NCBI GenBank assembly: GCA_934630705.1
Contig: CAKTWP010000003.1
Span: forward strand, 116,589 to 180,588
Source of the DNA: an uncultured Clostridia bacterium
GTDB lineage: Bacteria; Bacillota; Clostridia; Christensenellales; Aristaeellaceae
Direction: 5' to 3'
Length of the DNA stretch: 64,000 bases
Both the position numbers and the translations under genes were made by a program. Of this stretch, positions 27,114-35,077 are shown in pieces. Every line of letters starts with the position of its first letter. Within the stretch, counting starts at the first letter, position 1. The notes beneath the pieces are model-generated. The model was given only the letters and a program-made list of their open reading frames with translations. It ran no database searches and was not told the DNA's origin.

Positions 27114-28213
27114 CAGAGCGCCTCCTTGAGAAAAACATCCGTTCCATATCGTCCGGCCAGCAGATCGCAGAGCACCAGCACCGTTACGCTGTCGATCACG
27201 GGACAGATTCGCCGCACAATGGCGGGATCATGCCGCCCGGCAATGGAAAGAGCCACATTCTCCTTTTGCAGAAAATCCACGGTCTGCTGTTCCCGGGCGA
27301 TGGATGGCGTGGGCTTCACCGCACAGCGGAACACGACCGGCATGCCGTTGGTGATCCCCCCGTTGATGCCGCCGTTATGATTGGAGGCAGTGACAACGCG
27401 GCCATCCTGCATCCGAAACGGGTCGTTGGCAGCGCTGCCGCGGCTGTCCGCCAGCGCAAAGCCATCGCCAAACTCCACGCCCTTTACGCCGCCCAGGGAA
27501 AACAGCGCATGAGACAGCAGCCCTTCCACGCTGTCAAACCAGGGTTCGCCCAGCCCTGGTGGCAGCCCGCATACTGCGGTTTCCGTCACGCCGCCCACGC
27601 TGTCTCCGGATTCCTTTGCCTGTAAAATAGCCTGCGCCATACGCTCTCCGGCTTGCACGTCCAGCACAGGGAACGCCGCGGCATGGAGCAGAGAAATATC
27701 CGCTTGCATATCGCCAAAAGCCCGATCGTCGATTTGCGTGCAGCGGCGGATATGGGTGGCAATGTCAATGCCCAGCCGGTTCAGGGACGGCAGCAGCACG
27801 CCGCCAGACGCCACCAGCGCAGCAGTGATACGGCCGGAAAAATGGCCGCCGCCGCGATCGTCCTCATAGCCGTGATATTTGCAAAAGGCGGCGTAGTCGG
27901 CGTGGGAGGGGCGGGCCTTCCCGTGCAGCGCGGCATAATCCCGGCTGTGCTGATCGGCGTTGGGAATAAGAATGCACAGGGGCGTGCCGGTGGTTTTGCC
28001 ATTTCGCACGCCGCTGACAATGCGGAACTCGTCCTTTTCCTGCCGGGGCGTATCCAGCGGCGAGGAGGGCCTGCGTCTGGAAAGAAGCGCGGCAATAACC
28101 CCTTCATCCACCGGCATGCCGGGGCAAAGACCGTCCAGCACCGCGCCGATTTCGCTGCCATGGCTTTCGCCAAACAGCGTGAGCGTTACCTGGCTGCCGA
28201 AGGTGTTTTTCAT
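27113..28213 (-). CDS. aroC: Chorismate synthase
   Basis: FMN-dependent enzyme of 366 residues that makes chorismate from EPSP. Marks are GESHGSEIGAVLDG at the N-terminus, a central region RPSHADYAAFCKYHGYEDDRGGGHFSGR and the C-terminal GGINGGITNGMPVVFRCAVKPTPS. No flavin reductase domain is attached, so it depends on an external source of reduced FMN. It overlaps its neighbours by 1 nt and 4 nt, which makes the operon tightly coupled. Confidence 0.96.
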   Translation of the reverse strand: MKNTFGSQVTLTLFGESHGSEIGAVLDGLCPGMPVDEGVIAALLSRRRPSSPLDTPRQEKDEFRIVSGVRNGKTTGTPLCILIPNADQHSRDYAALHGKARPSHADYAAFCKYHGYEDDRGGGHFSGRITAALVASGGVLLPSLNRLGIDIATHIRRCTQIDDRAFGDMQADISLLHAAAFPVLDVQAGERMAQAILQAKESGDSVGGVTETAVCGLPPGLGEPWFDSVEGLLSHALFSLGGVKGVEFGDGFALADSRGSAANDPFRMQDGRVVTASNHNGGINGGITNGMPVVFRCAVKPTPSIAREQQTVDFLQKENVALSIAGRHDPAIVRRICPVIDSVTVLVLCDLLAGRYGTDVFLKEAL

Positions 28214-29211
28214 GATTTCATCCTTTCCGCAATTTCCGGGATGGACATTTTCCGGAACACGAACGAGCCAATTTCATCCACGCAGACCGCGTTCACGCCG
28301 CCGTCCGTCGCCTTTTTATCATGGGCCATCAGGGAAGCCAGCTTATCCGGCGAGCAATCCGCCGTTGTAGGCAGATGATATTTCGCCAGCACCCGCTCCA
28401 ACCGTTCCCGAGCCTGAGGAGCGCACAGGGGAAGCATGCCCGCCGCCACGCATTCGCCGTGGAGCCAGCGCCCCTCCATGGCGCTTTCGATGGCATGGCC
28501 GATGGTATGCCCAAAGTTCAGCACCCGGCGCAGGCCTGTTTCCAGTGGATCCTGCTCCACCACGCTTCGTTTGATCCGCAGGGAGCCTTCAATGATGGCG
28601 TCAAGATCCTGATCCAGGCTTTCGCTCCGTTCGATGCTTTCAAAAAGCGCCGCATCGCAGGTGGCCGCCATTTTGATGCTCTCGGCCAGCCCGGCTGAAA
28701 CCTGCCGGGGGGGCAGGGTGGCCAGCACGTTGGAATCAATCACCACTTTTTTCGGCGGATAGAATGCGCCGACGATGTTTTTGACGCCATCCATGTCCAC
28801 GGCCACCTTGCCGCCAATGGAGGAATCCACCTGAGAAAGCAGCGTGGTGGGCACATTATAGAAAGCGATTCCGCGCATATAAACCGCCGCGGCGAACCCG
28901 GCCAGATCGCCCATTACGCCGCCGCCCACGGCGATCACCCGATCGGAGCGGATGAAGCCCGCCTGAAGCATCCGAGAAAGCAGATAACGGTGATTGTCCA
29001 GATTCTTGGTGCGTTCGCCCTGCGGAAGCGTCACGATCATGCTTTCCTCGCATGCAGCTGCCACGGCCCGGGCGTAGGCAGCGGGCACGCCGTCATCCGT
29101 CACAATCAACGCCTTGCCGGCCCGGGGAAGGTATTCGTCCAGACGATTCAGCGCGCCGCGCTCCAGCACAATGTCATAGGCTGATGCGCCGCTTTTTACC
29201 TGCAGAATCAT
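28210..29211 (-). CDS. aroB: 3-dehydroquinate synthase
   Basis: NAD- and Zn-dependent cyclase of 333 residues, second step of the pathway. Recognised by ALIVTDDGV, VIAVGGGVMGDLAGFAAAVYMRG, the conserved PTTLLSQVDSSIGGKVAVD and RVLNFGHTIGHAIES with metal-binding His residues. The start at 29211 (MILQVKSG) is chosen because GAGGTGA is well placed and it overlaps the pheA stop by 4 nt (ATGA). A frame opening 15 codons earlier lies inside pheA. Confidence 0.95.
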   Translation of the reverse strand: MILQVKSGASAYDIVLERGALNRLDEYLPRAGKALIVTDDGVPAAYARAVAAACEESMIVTLPQGERTKNLDNHRYLLSRMLQAGFIRSDRVIAVGGGVMGDLAGFAAAVYMRGIAFYNVPTTLLSQVDSSIGGKVAVDMDGVKNIVGAFYPPKKVVIDSNVLATLPPRQVSAGLAESIKMAATCDAALFESIERSESLDQDLDAIIEGSLRIKRSVVEQDPLETGLRRVLNFGHTIGHAIESAMEGRWLHGECVAAGMLPLCAPQARERLERVLAKYHLPTTADCSPDKLASLMAHDKKATDGGVNAVCVDEIGSFVFRKMSIPEIAERMKS

Positions 29212-30305
29212 GCCTTCACCTCGCTGTACGTGCCCGCCAGCTTCAGCTTTGCGCATACGGCAGAAAGCTCCCTGAGCATGTTCTGGCCGCTCTGGGTGCT
29301 GATATTTCCTTCCGCCTCCACGAAGAAATAATAGCTCCAGTTCAGATCCTTCATGGGACGGCTGCGCAGGTTGCGCATGTTGAAATCATGCGCGCCGATA
29401 ATATTCAGCGGCAGCGCCAGCGCCCCCGCTTCGTTGCGGGTGGTGAACACAAGAATAAAATGATCGCTGCCATCATTGTTTTTCGGATCGGGCAGATGCG
29501 GCGCGCGGGTGAACACGGCGAAGCGGGTGGTGTTTACCTGGGACGCGTTCACGCTGCGGGCCAGAATATCCAGCCCAAACAGCGAGGCTGTTTCCTCGGA
29601 CGCAATGGCCGCAACGGCGGGATCCTTTTGCTCGGCCACATACTTGGCCGCAGCGGCGGTGTTGGAATAGGCGATGGTCTGCCAGCCGTGGGCGCGGATG
29701 AACTCGGCGCACTGCTCCAGCGCCTGAGGGTGGCTCACAATGGTGCGGATATCCGCCGTCGTTGTGCCGGGACAGGCCAGCAGATTATGCTCCACCTTCA
29801 GCTCCACCATGCGGTTAACATACAGGCAGCCCGAAAACAGCAGATCCATCACCACGCCTACATCACCCGCATAGCTGTTTTCGATGGGCAGCACGGCGCA
29901 GTCATATTCGCCGTTTTCCACAGCGTGATATGCTTTTTTGAAGTCCTCCACGGAGAAAAGCTGGGCGTTGGGAAAGGCACGCTTGGCGGCGATATGGGCA
30001 AACGCGCCCTCCACGCCGCTGTAAACTACCCGCATGCCCTCCGTCAGCCGGGCCTGATAGTTGCGGGATGTTTTCATCATGTCCCGCAGAAAACAGGCAT
30101 AGTATTCCTGCAGCTGGGGATCGGCGATGCGCGCAAGACCCTTGGCGATGACGGCGTTTTCACGGGTTGCGTCCAGAATGGGCAGCCCACGCTCACGCTT
30201 GTATTCGGCAATATCACGGCAGACCTCCATGCGCCGCTGAAACAGCTTCGCCATCTCCTGATCGATTACGTCGATTTCATTTCGTGCATTTTGCAGCGAT
30301 TCCAT
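29208..30305 (-). CDS. pheA: Bifunctional chorismate mutase / prephenate dehydratase (P-protein)
   Basis: A 365-residue fusion. Residues 1-90 are an AroQ-type chorismate mutase (IDVIDQEMAKLFQRRMEV), about 100-280 are prephenate dehydratase (VVYSGVEGAFAHIAAKRAF, PIENSYAGDVGVVMDLL, NTTRFAVFTR with the catalytic Thr), and about 285-365 are an ACT domain for phenylalanine feedback. In the ACT domain the usual IESRP motif reads LRSRP, a small deviation at the Phe-binding site. AAGGAGG precedes the ATG. It is the first structural gene of the operon, 95 nt after a Phe/Tyr-rich leader ORF and just after a terminator hairpin, so it sits where an attenuator would act. Confidence 0.95.
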   Translation of the reverse strand: MESLQNARNEIDVIDQEMAKLFQRRMEVCRDIAEYKRERGLPILDATRENAVIAKGLARIADPQLQEYYACFLRDMMKTSRNYQARLTEGMRVVYSGVEGAFAHIAAKRAFPNAQLFSVEDFKKAYHAVENGEYDCAVLPIENSYAGDVGVVMDLLFSGCLYVNRMVELKVEHNLLACPGTTTADIRTIVSHPQALEQCAEFIRAHGWQTIAYSNTAAAAKYVAEQKDPAVAAIASEETASLFGLDILARSVNASQVNTTRFAVFTRAPHLPDPKNNDGSDHFILVFTTRNEAGALALPLNIIGAHDFNMRNLRSRPMKDLNWSYYFFVEAEGNISTQSGQNMLRELSAVCAKLKLAGTYSEVKA

Positions 30306-30334
30306 ACCTGTTCCTCCTTACGTGCTCTTCTCCC

Positions 30335-30369
30335 AAAAGCAAAGGCGATTTCCGCAAAGGAAATCGCCT
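30335..30369 (-). terminator. Attenuator terminator before pheA
   Basis: On the minus strand, AGGCGATTTCC (30369-30359) pairs perfectly over 11 bp with GGAAATCGCCT (30353-30343) with a 5-nt loop, followed by TTGCTTTT. It lies between the leader ORF and pheA, so it must be read through for the operon to be expressed. Confidence 0.85.
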
Positions 30370-30386
30370 GGGAAAACCAACGATTT
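30361..30386 (-). promoter_or_regulatory. Candidate antiterminator of the aromatic operon
   Basis: On the minus strand AAATCG (30386-30381) can pair with CGATTT (30366-30361), which is the 5' arm of the terminator. TTGG (30380-30377) can pair with CCAG (30371-30368), leaving one bulged G. This hairpin and the terminator cannot form together. AAATCG can also pair with CGATTT at 30510-30505 inside the leader ORF. Confidence 0.6.
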
Positions 30387-30394
30387 GTGCGTTC

Positions 30395-30409
30395 GCCGCC
30401 TCAGGCGGC
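30395..30409 (-). other. Hairpin with the leader stop codon in its loop
   Basis: GCCGCC and GGCGGC flank the leader stop codon TGA, which forms the 3-nt loop. A ribosome ending translation there must open it. Confidence 0.55.
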
Positions 30410-30556
30410 AAGGCTCCTTTGCGCGTTCCGGTTCATTTCCTTAAAGGAATAAAACCAATAAAAAAAGCGATAAGCGCAAAAGCGCATCGCATACGAAAAC
30501 GCAAAAATCGCCTTACAAGGACGGCAGGAATTCGAACAGTTTTGCTGCATCGCCAT
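30401..30556 (-). CDS. Phe/Tyr-rich leader peptide of the aromatic operon (51 residues)
   Basis: Small ORF between the operon promoter and pheA. GGGAGG lies 9 nt before ATG 30556. Codons 18-38 contain seven Phe, four Tyr and one Trp, including six in a row (FFYWFY at 31-36); all Phe codons are TTT and all Tyr codons TAT. The first part is Cys-rich (C7, C11, C14) and the end reads NRNAQRSLAA. By analogy with the enterobacterial pheA and trp leaders, ribosome stalling at these codons when charged tRNA-Phe or tRNA-Tyr is short would favour an antiterminator. The ribosome site lies in an 8-nt bulge of a possible 13-bp helix (30579-30559 with 30527-30515). The peptide itself probably has no function. 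Role inferred from layout. Confidence 0.8.
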   Translation of the reverse strand: MAMQQNCSNSCRPCKAIFAFSYAMRFCAYRFFYWFYSFKEMNRNAQRSLAA

Positions 30557-30588
30557 TGCTGCCGGCCTCCCTTCCTTGTGATACTGTT

Positions 30589-30616
30589 ATTATACATCAC
30601 TTTCCCGGTTTGTCAA
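30589..30616 (-). promoter_or_regulatory. Sigma-A promoter of the aromatic amino acid operon
   Basis: On the minus strand TTGACA (30616-30611), a 16-nt spacer and TATAAT (30594-30589). Both hexamers match consensus. Transcription should start near 30582, about 25 nt before the leader ORF. Confidence 0.88.
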
Positions 30617-30645
30617 TCGTTCGCCGCAAGAAAACGGCAAAGATA

Positions 30646-30680
30646 CAAAAGCAGCCTGCCGATAAAAGACGACAGGCTGC
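30646..30680 (-). terminator. Terminator of the SpoIID-like gene
   Basis: GCAGCCTG/CAGGCTGC with an inner CG/CG pair on the minus strand, followed by TTTTG, 8 nt after the stop at 30688. Confidence 0.8.
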
Positions 30681-30687
30681 GAAAGCA

Positions 30688-32415
30688 TCAGCGCGCAGGT
30701 GTGGGAGACGGGCTGGGCGATTCGCCGGGACGCGTCACATACTGCGCCATCACGTACCCTGTCAAATCATTCAGTCGTACCTTCAGCCAATCGCCCTCTT
30801 CCTGAACCACGATCAGCGCCTGGCCGTAATACAGCTGCTGGAGCACCGAGGATTGCATGTTGGGCTCGGAACGCAGATTCAGGTAAGAGGTTACGCCGAT
30901 ATTGGAAACGGTCACCTGATATTCCGCTGGCCCCGGCGTAGCGGAAAGCGCAACGGGGGTGGGCCGGGGCGTAGGTGTTGCTGCCGGGCCCGGCGTGGCT
31001 AGGAAAGCGTCCTGCACCGCCGCGGGAAGCCGGAAGGAGTAATCCATGCGCTGAAGCGTCATACCCGGATAATAAAAATGGAGAATCTGTTCGTAATTCC
31101 ATTTATATTCCCCAGCCATGCACTGAGCGCCCCGCTGGCTCATGCCTACGCCGTGGCCATACCGTCGGCTTTCCAAAATGAAAGCGTTGTCGGTTTCCCG
31201 GATGGACATCAGCTCATTGCTGCCGCCGTTAATGGAAAGTCCCAGCAGGGATTCAACCGTGGGGAAAAGATCCAGCTCCACCGTCACCGGCTCGGTCAGC
31301 TCCGTCATGGGCGACCATTGCTCCTGTTTTGTCTGGCCGGGGGCATCGGTCGGCTGCACCACGAACATGGATACTTCATCTTCTTCGGCAGCGGGCATCA
31401 GCCGCCGGGCCTGAACAGTCAAATGGAGCCGCAGCTTGGTCATCAGCCTGGACGCTGTGCCCGGATACATTTGCACGGCCGTTTCCGCGCCCTGAATGCC
31501 CGTTACCTGAATATGGGCCATATCGCCGTCATAGCCCCTGCTTTCCAGCATTTCGGAAAGCTGGCCCAGCACGACATCCTTCAATGCGCCAAGGCCGGCG
31601 GCAGAAGCCATTTCCTTGGGCAGCGCGGCGGACCGCACCACGCTGTCCGGGTTTTCCAAATCATAGGGATCATCCGCCATGGTCAGATAGCTGTAATCCC
31701 CCTTGCCCCATACATGGGATACCAGCTCGGTTTGCCCGCCATTGCTGGCGGAATAAAAGCATTCGGCCAGATTTCCTTTATAATAGCCGCAGATGCCTGC
31801 CGTTTCCTGCACGGCACGGGCGGCGTTTTTCAGCTCGGCTTTTACGCCGTAATACGCCTGATCGTTGGTGTTGTCCACTACGTCATAGCTGCCGCTGTTC
31901 CCTGCCTTGCGCAGGGCATAAGTACGGGCTGCAACGGCCTGGGCCTTCAGCGCTTCCAGCGGGAAGGAATCGCTCATTTCATAAGGGACCACGCCCAGCA
32001 GATACTCCTCCGCCGGCGCATGGAGCACAGCCTGCAGCTGGCCGTTTTGTATCGTCAGATGCAGATCACCGGGATGCAATTCATACGCGCCGTTAAAACG
32101 CAGCCCGTTTTCTTTCCCATCCGAAACGGCGTGGCGGGTGAGCACCAACTCCTTACCAGCATCCAGCGCCATGCCTTCGTAATACAGAATCAGCGATCCT
32201 GTGGCGCAGGACACGGTCACATGGCTGCCCCGCTGAAAAGACAGATTGCCCAGCGTGTAGCTGCCGTCCAGAGCGATTTCCACTTTGTTGGTGAGCTTCA
32301 GCCGGGTCAATAGCACGCGGATGACGCCCGTCTCCTTTTCAGCCCGCGCCGGCAGCAGTGGACAGAGCAGCAACAGGGAAAGCAGCAGGGACAGGAAGCG
32401 AATCGTTTTTTTCAA
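30688..32415 (-). CDS. SpoIID/LytB-domain secreted protein with C-terminal SH3 domain
   Basis: A 575-residue exported protein. A signal peptide (KKTIRFLSLLLSLLLLCPLLPARA) is followed by the SpoIID/LytB domain: PAEEYLLGVVPYEMSDSFPLEALKAQAVAARTYAL, then VWGKGDYSYL and YGHGVGMSQRGAQ. A Pro/Thr linker (PTPRPTP) leads to a C-terminal bacterial SH3 domain (YLNLRSEPNMQSSVLQQL..VMAQYV). SpoIID in Bacillus is a lytic transglycosylase acting on denuded peptidoglycan during engulfment; SH3 domains often bind cell wall. It is longer than SpoIID, with an extra N-terminal region, so it is a relative rather than SpoIID itself. A TTG start at 32415 is preferred because AGGAG is 8 nt upstream; ATG 32421 is only 2 nt from it. 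Confidence 0.85.
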   Translation of the reverse strand: MKKTIRFLSLLLSLLLLCPLLPARAEKETGVIRVLLTRLKLTNKVEIALDGSYTLGNLSFQRGSHVTVSCATGSLILYYEGMALDAGKELVLTRHAVSDGKENGLRFNGAYELHPGDLHLTIQNGQLQAVLHAPAEEYLLGVVPYEMSDSFPLEALKAQAVAARTYALRKAGNSGSYDVVDNTNDQAYYGVKAELKNAARAVQETAGICGYYKGNLAECFYSASNGGQTELVSHVWGKGDYSYLTMADDPYDLENPDSVVRSAALPKEMASAAGLGALKDVVLGQLSEMLESRGYDGDMAHIQVTGIQGAETAVQMYPGTASRLMTKLRLHLTVQARRLMPAAEEDEVSMFVVQPTDAPGQTKQEQWSPMTELTEPVTVELDLFPTVESLLGLSINGGSNELMSIRETDNAFILESRRYGHGVGMSQRGAQCMAGEYKWNYEQILHFYYPGMTLQRMDYSFRLPAAVQDAFLATPGPAATPTPRPTPVALSATPGPAEYQVTVSNIGVTSYLNLRSEPNMQSSVLQQLYYGQALIVVQEEGDWLKVRLNDLTGYVMAQYVTRPGESPSPSPTPAR

Positions 32416-32432
32416 GCGCATCTCTCCTTTAT

Positions 32433-32448
32433 GCGGATAGCTATCCGC
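32433..32448. promoter_or_regulatory. 16-bp perfect palindrome upstream of the SpoIID-like gene
   Basis: GCGGATAGCTATCCGC, a perfect palindrome with no loop, 5 nt before the ribosome site. It suits a dimeric DNA-binding protein better than an RNA hairpin. The regulator is unknown. Confidence 0.45.
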
Positions 32449-32533
32449 TTTGCCTGGATCGGACATTCTTTTCAATATAACGCGGCAGAGACACCGATTC
32501 ATCCCCTGTGCTTCTTTTTGATTTCAAAAACGC

Positions 32534-33181
32534 TTACAGCCGATGCAGCAGATTAAAATCCCGCACCGTTTTCAGCGCCGCCCAATACAGCGCATAGCTT
32601 TGCAGCGCGCCGCACACGATACCATCCGGGGTGGAAATGCGGCTGACGATTTCACTGCCGCTTATGCATTCCCGAATCACGCCACGCAGCCGTTCATCCG
32701 CCGATTCGCTGTAGGGATCTGCTGCCAGCACCTGCTTTTCGCCGTCCATCACGCGCGCGCCAATCAGCGCTACGATGTGGCCGGGCCGCAGATTGCAAAG
32801 CGCGCCGTCGCCCTGCATCAGCGCATCATGGAGCGCTTCCAGATTGTTTCGCAGCCCATCGCCATGATAGGAAAAGCCCATTTGACGGGCAAGCCCGGCC
32901 TGTTCCATGGCGCTCAGAAGCGCGGGCCGATCCGTGCCATCGTCGCCCCGGCCACCGGTTTTGCAGGAAAAATCAGCCAGCTCCTCCGGGGTAAGCACAC
33001 ATGCGCCGCCCAGATACTGAGCCGCATGGAGGGTGGAGAAAATGCCGCAGCCTGCATTGCACAGCTTCGAGCCATTGCCCTGGTATTCGTAGGGGTGGGT
33101 CCATTCCCGGCTGCGCTGATTAAACAGGGTATAAGAAACGCCCTGATAGGAAACGGATATATATTTGCCGGTAAACTGCAT
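32534..33181 (-). CDS. C39-like papain-fold peptidase domain protein
   Basis: A 215-residue protein without a signal peptide. It resembles C39/C39_2-type cysteine peptidases: a Cys in CNAGCGIFSTLHAAQYLGG near residue 45, a His in RPGHIVALIGA near 140 and an Asp in LAADPYSES near 155 would form the catalytic triad. Such domains cut peptides or isopeptides; substrate unknown and activity not certain. AAAGGAG lies 9 nt before the ATG, with a promoter of its own upstream. It precedes the SpoIID-like gene on the same strand (about 120 nt gap). Confidence 0.65.
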   Translation of the reverse strand: MQFTGKYISVSYQGVSYTLFNQRSREWTHPYEYQGNGSKLCNAGCGIFSTLHAAQYLGGACVLTPEELADFSCKTGGRGDDGTDRPALLSAMEQAGLARQMGFSYHGDGLRNNLEALHDALMQGDGALCNLRPGHIVALIGARVMDGEKQVLAADPYSESADERLRGVIRECISGSEIVSRISTPDGIVCGALQSYALYWAALKTVRDFNLLHRL

Positions 33182-33215
33182 CTGTATGCACTCCTTTCAG
33201 CATGAAGCTGCACCC

Positions 33216-33244
33216 ATTATAGCAAAAAAACGCTGGAAAGCCAA
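33216..33244 (-). promoter_or_regulatory. Promoter of the C39-like gene
   Basis: On the minus strand TTGGCT (33244-33239), a 17-nt spacer and TATAAT (33221-33216), with an extended TG before the -10. Confidence 0.75.
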
Positions 33245-33321
33245 TGCATAGATTTTTCTTTTTCCGGTGGATTGCGGCAGAGCAGGCAATGACATAGCGA
33301 TGCTGAAAAACATGCGGCGCA

Positions 33322-33350
33322 TTTACATTGCCCCAAATCCATGGTATACT
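33322..33350 (+). promoter_or_regulatory. Promoter of the MATE transporter gene
   Basis: TTTACA, a 17-nt spacer and TATACT, about 30 nt before the start codon. Confidence 0.75.
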
Positions 33351-33379
33351 GAAACATCATCACTTTTACGGAAGGCGGC

Positions 33380-34840
33380 GTGGCTGTGGGTCTGCAAGGG
33401 AATCTGTTTGGAAGGCTGCTATTGCCGGAATATCTGGTGGGGAAAGAGCACCGCCTGGGCGAGCTTCCCAGCGGCAAAGCGGCGTATCAGGAGGTGGCGC
33501 GGCTCGCGCTGCCGTCGGTGATCGAAATGGTGCTGATGAGCCTGATTGGCTCCATTGACACGATGATGGTGGGCAATGTGCTGGGGGCCGAGGCCCTGTC
33601 CTCCGTTGGGCTGCCCACGCAGCCTCGGATGCTGCTGCTTTGCCTGTTCTTCGCGCTGAATGTGGGCGTGACGGCCATTGTAGCCCGGCGCAAGGGCGAG
33701 GAAAAGCAGGACGCGGCCAACGATACCCTGCGCAATGCCATGATGATTGCCTTGGGGCTGGCGCTTTTGATGATGGCCTTTGCACTGGCCTTTACCCAGC
33801 CGCTGATGCGTCTGGCCGGCGGCGATAAGGCCGAAAGCGAAAAGGTGCTTCGGGATGCAGAGGCCTATTTTCGCATCATGGCGTATTCGCTGCCCATAAA
33901 CGCCCTTTCCATGTGCATCTGCGCGGCGCAGCGGGGCATCGGCAAGACCAAGCTGACCATGTGGGTCAACGTCATCAGTAATCTCACCAATGTGTTTTTC
34001 AATTATTGCCTGATCGGCGGTAACCTGGGCTTCCCGCGGATGGAGGTGCAGGGCGCGGCCATTGCATCGGTGATCGGCATGGGCGTGGGCTTTCTGATCG
34101 CGCTGAGCACCCTGCTGGTGGGCGGCAAAAGAAAGGGCTATCTGCACATTTCCCCACATGATCGCTGGCGGTTTGATAAGGAGAGCATGCGCGCCATTGT
34201 GAAGGTGGGCGGCAATGCGGCCATTGAGCAGGTGGGCATGCGGTTCGGATTCTTTGTGTATGCCCGCATTCTGTTTTCGCTGGGCACCACCATGTATGCT
34301 GCCAATCAGATCTGCATGCAGCTGCTGAACCTGACCTTCACCTTTGGCGATGGCCTGGGCGTGGCGGGTACGGCGCTGGTGGGACAGAATCTGGGGCGGA
34401 AGCGGCCGGATCTTTCCATGCTGTACGGGAAGATCTGCCAGCGCTTTGCGGTGATGGTTTCCCTTTTGCTGGGGGTACTGATCCTGGTATTCCGCCGGAC
34501 GCTGGCAAGCTGGTTTATCGGTGCGGATACCATGAACGCGGATTTGGTAATCGATTATGCCGCCCGGACACTGATCGTGCTGGCGGCCATTCAGCCCTTC
34601 CAGACCAGCGCCGTGGTGCTTTCCGGTTCCCTGCGCGGCGCGGGGGATAACCTGTATGTGGCCCTGATTTCCACCATCTGCATCAGCGTGGTGCGCCCTG
34701 CGATGGCTGTGCTGGCAGTGAATGTGCTGCATCTGGATTTGACGGGCGTGTGGATCTTCGGCATGAGTGAAATTGCCATTCGTTTCTTCTTCTTTTATCC
34801 CCGGTTTGCCAGCGGCAAATGGAAGGATAAAAAGATCTGA
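33380..34840 (+). CDS. MATE family efflux transporter
   Basis: Integral membrane protein of 486 residues with about 12 transmembrane helices in two homologous halves, exporting cationic compounds against Na+ or H+. Family features are the first helix region LALPSVIEMVLMSLIGSIDTMMVG, GVTAIVARRKGEE, the second-half IVKVGGNAAIEQVGMR and GVAGTALVGQNLGRKRPD. The GTG start at 33380 follows GGAAGG. The cytoplasmic N-terminal tail of about 40 residues is long. The substrate cannot be read from sequence. It is monocistronic or cotranscribed with a small ORF downstream. Confidence 0.92.
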   Translation: MAVGLQGNLFGRLLLPEYLVGKEHRLGELPSGKAAYQEVARLALPSVIEMVLMSLIGSIDTMMVGNVLGAEALSSVGLPTQPRMLLLCLFFALNVGVTAIVARRKGEEKQDAANDTLRNAMMIALGLALLMMAFALAFTQPLMRLAGGDKAESEKVLRDAEAYFRIMAYSLPINALSMCICAAQRGIGKTKLTMWVNVISNLTNVFFNYCLIGGNLGFPRMEVQGAAIASVIGMGVGFLIALSTLLVGGKRKGYLHISPHDRWRFDKESMRAIVKVGGNAAIEQVGMRFGFFVYARILFSLGTTMYAANQICMQLLNLTFTFGDGLGVAGTALVGQNLGRKRPDLSMLYGKICQRFAVMVSLLLGVLILVFRRTLASWFIGADTMNADLVIDYAARTLIVLAAIQPFQTSAVVLSGSLRGAGDNLYVALISTICISVVRPAMAVLAVNVLHLDLTGVWIFGMSEIAIRFFFFYPRFASGKWKDKKI

Positions 34841-34897
34841 CGCAGCGCGTATATTTGGCCGTTTTCCCGCGCAGCCTGTTTCCGGGGAGGGATGCCC

Positions 34898-35041
34898 ATG
34901 GAACGCCTGGAAGAAATGCGGGAAAGGCTGCGGCAGCGCCGCAGTGCGCGACTGGCCTTTCGGGAATATGCACGGAACGGCTGGCAAAGCCCATGGATTC
35001 GGAGGAACCGGCTTTGGACGCTTCTCCTGGGCCGGGATTGA
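34898..35041 (+). CDS. Small basic hypothetical protein (47 residues)
   Basis: Short ORF with GGGGAGG 7 nt before its ATG, 57 nt after the MATE gene. The product is strongly charged and probably helical (MERLEEMRERLRQRRSARL), ending WTLLLGRD. No family recognised. It could be a real small protein or a chance ORF; the ribosome site is the main support. Confidence 0.35.
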   Translation: MERLEEMRERLRQRRSARLAFREYARNGWQSPWIRRNRLWTLLLGRD

Positions 35042-35077
35042 AACGGCGCGGCTGCGAAAAAAGCACTGCAATAATCG

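Noticed and set aside
30305..30582. T-box riboswitch before pheA
   Set aside because: No AGGGTGGNACCGCG-type antiterminator core or specifier-loop pattern could be found in the leader; the leader ORF and terminator explain the region better.
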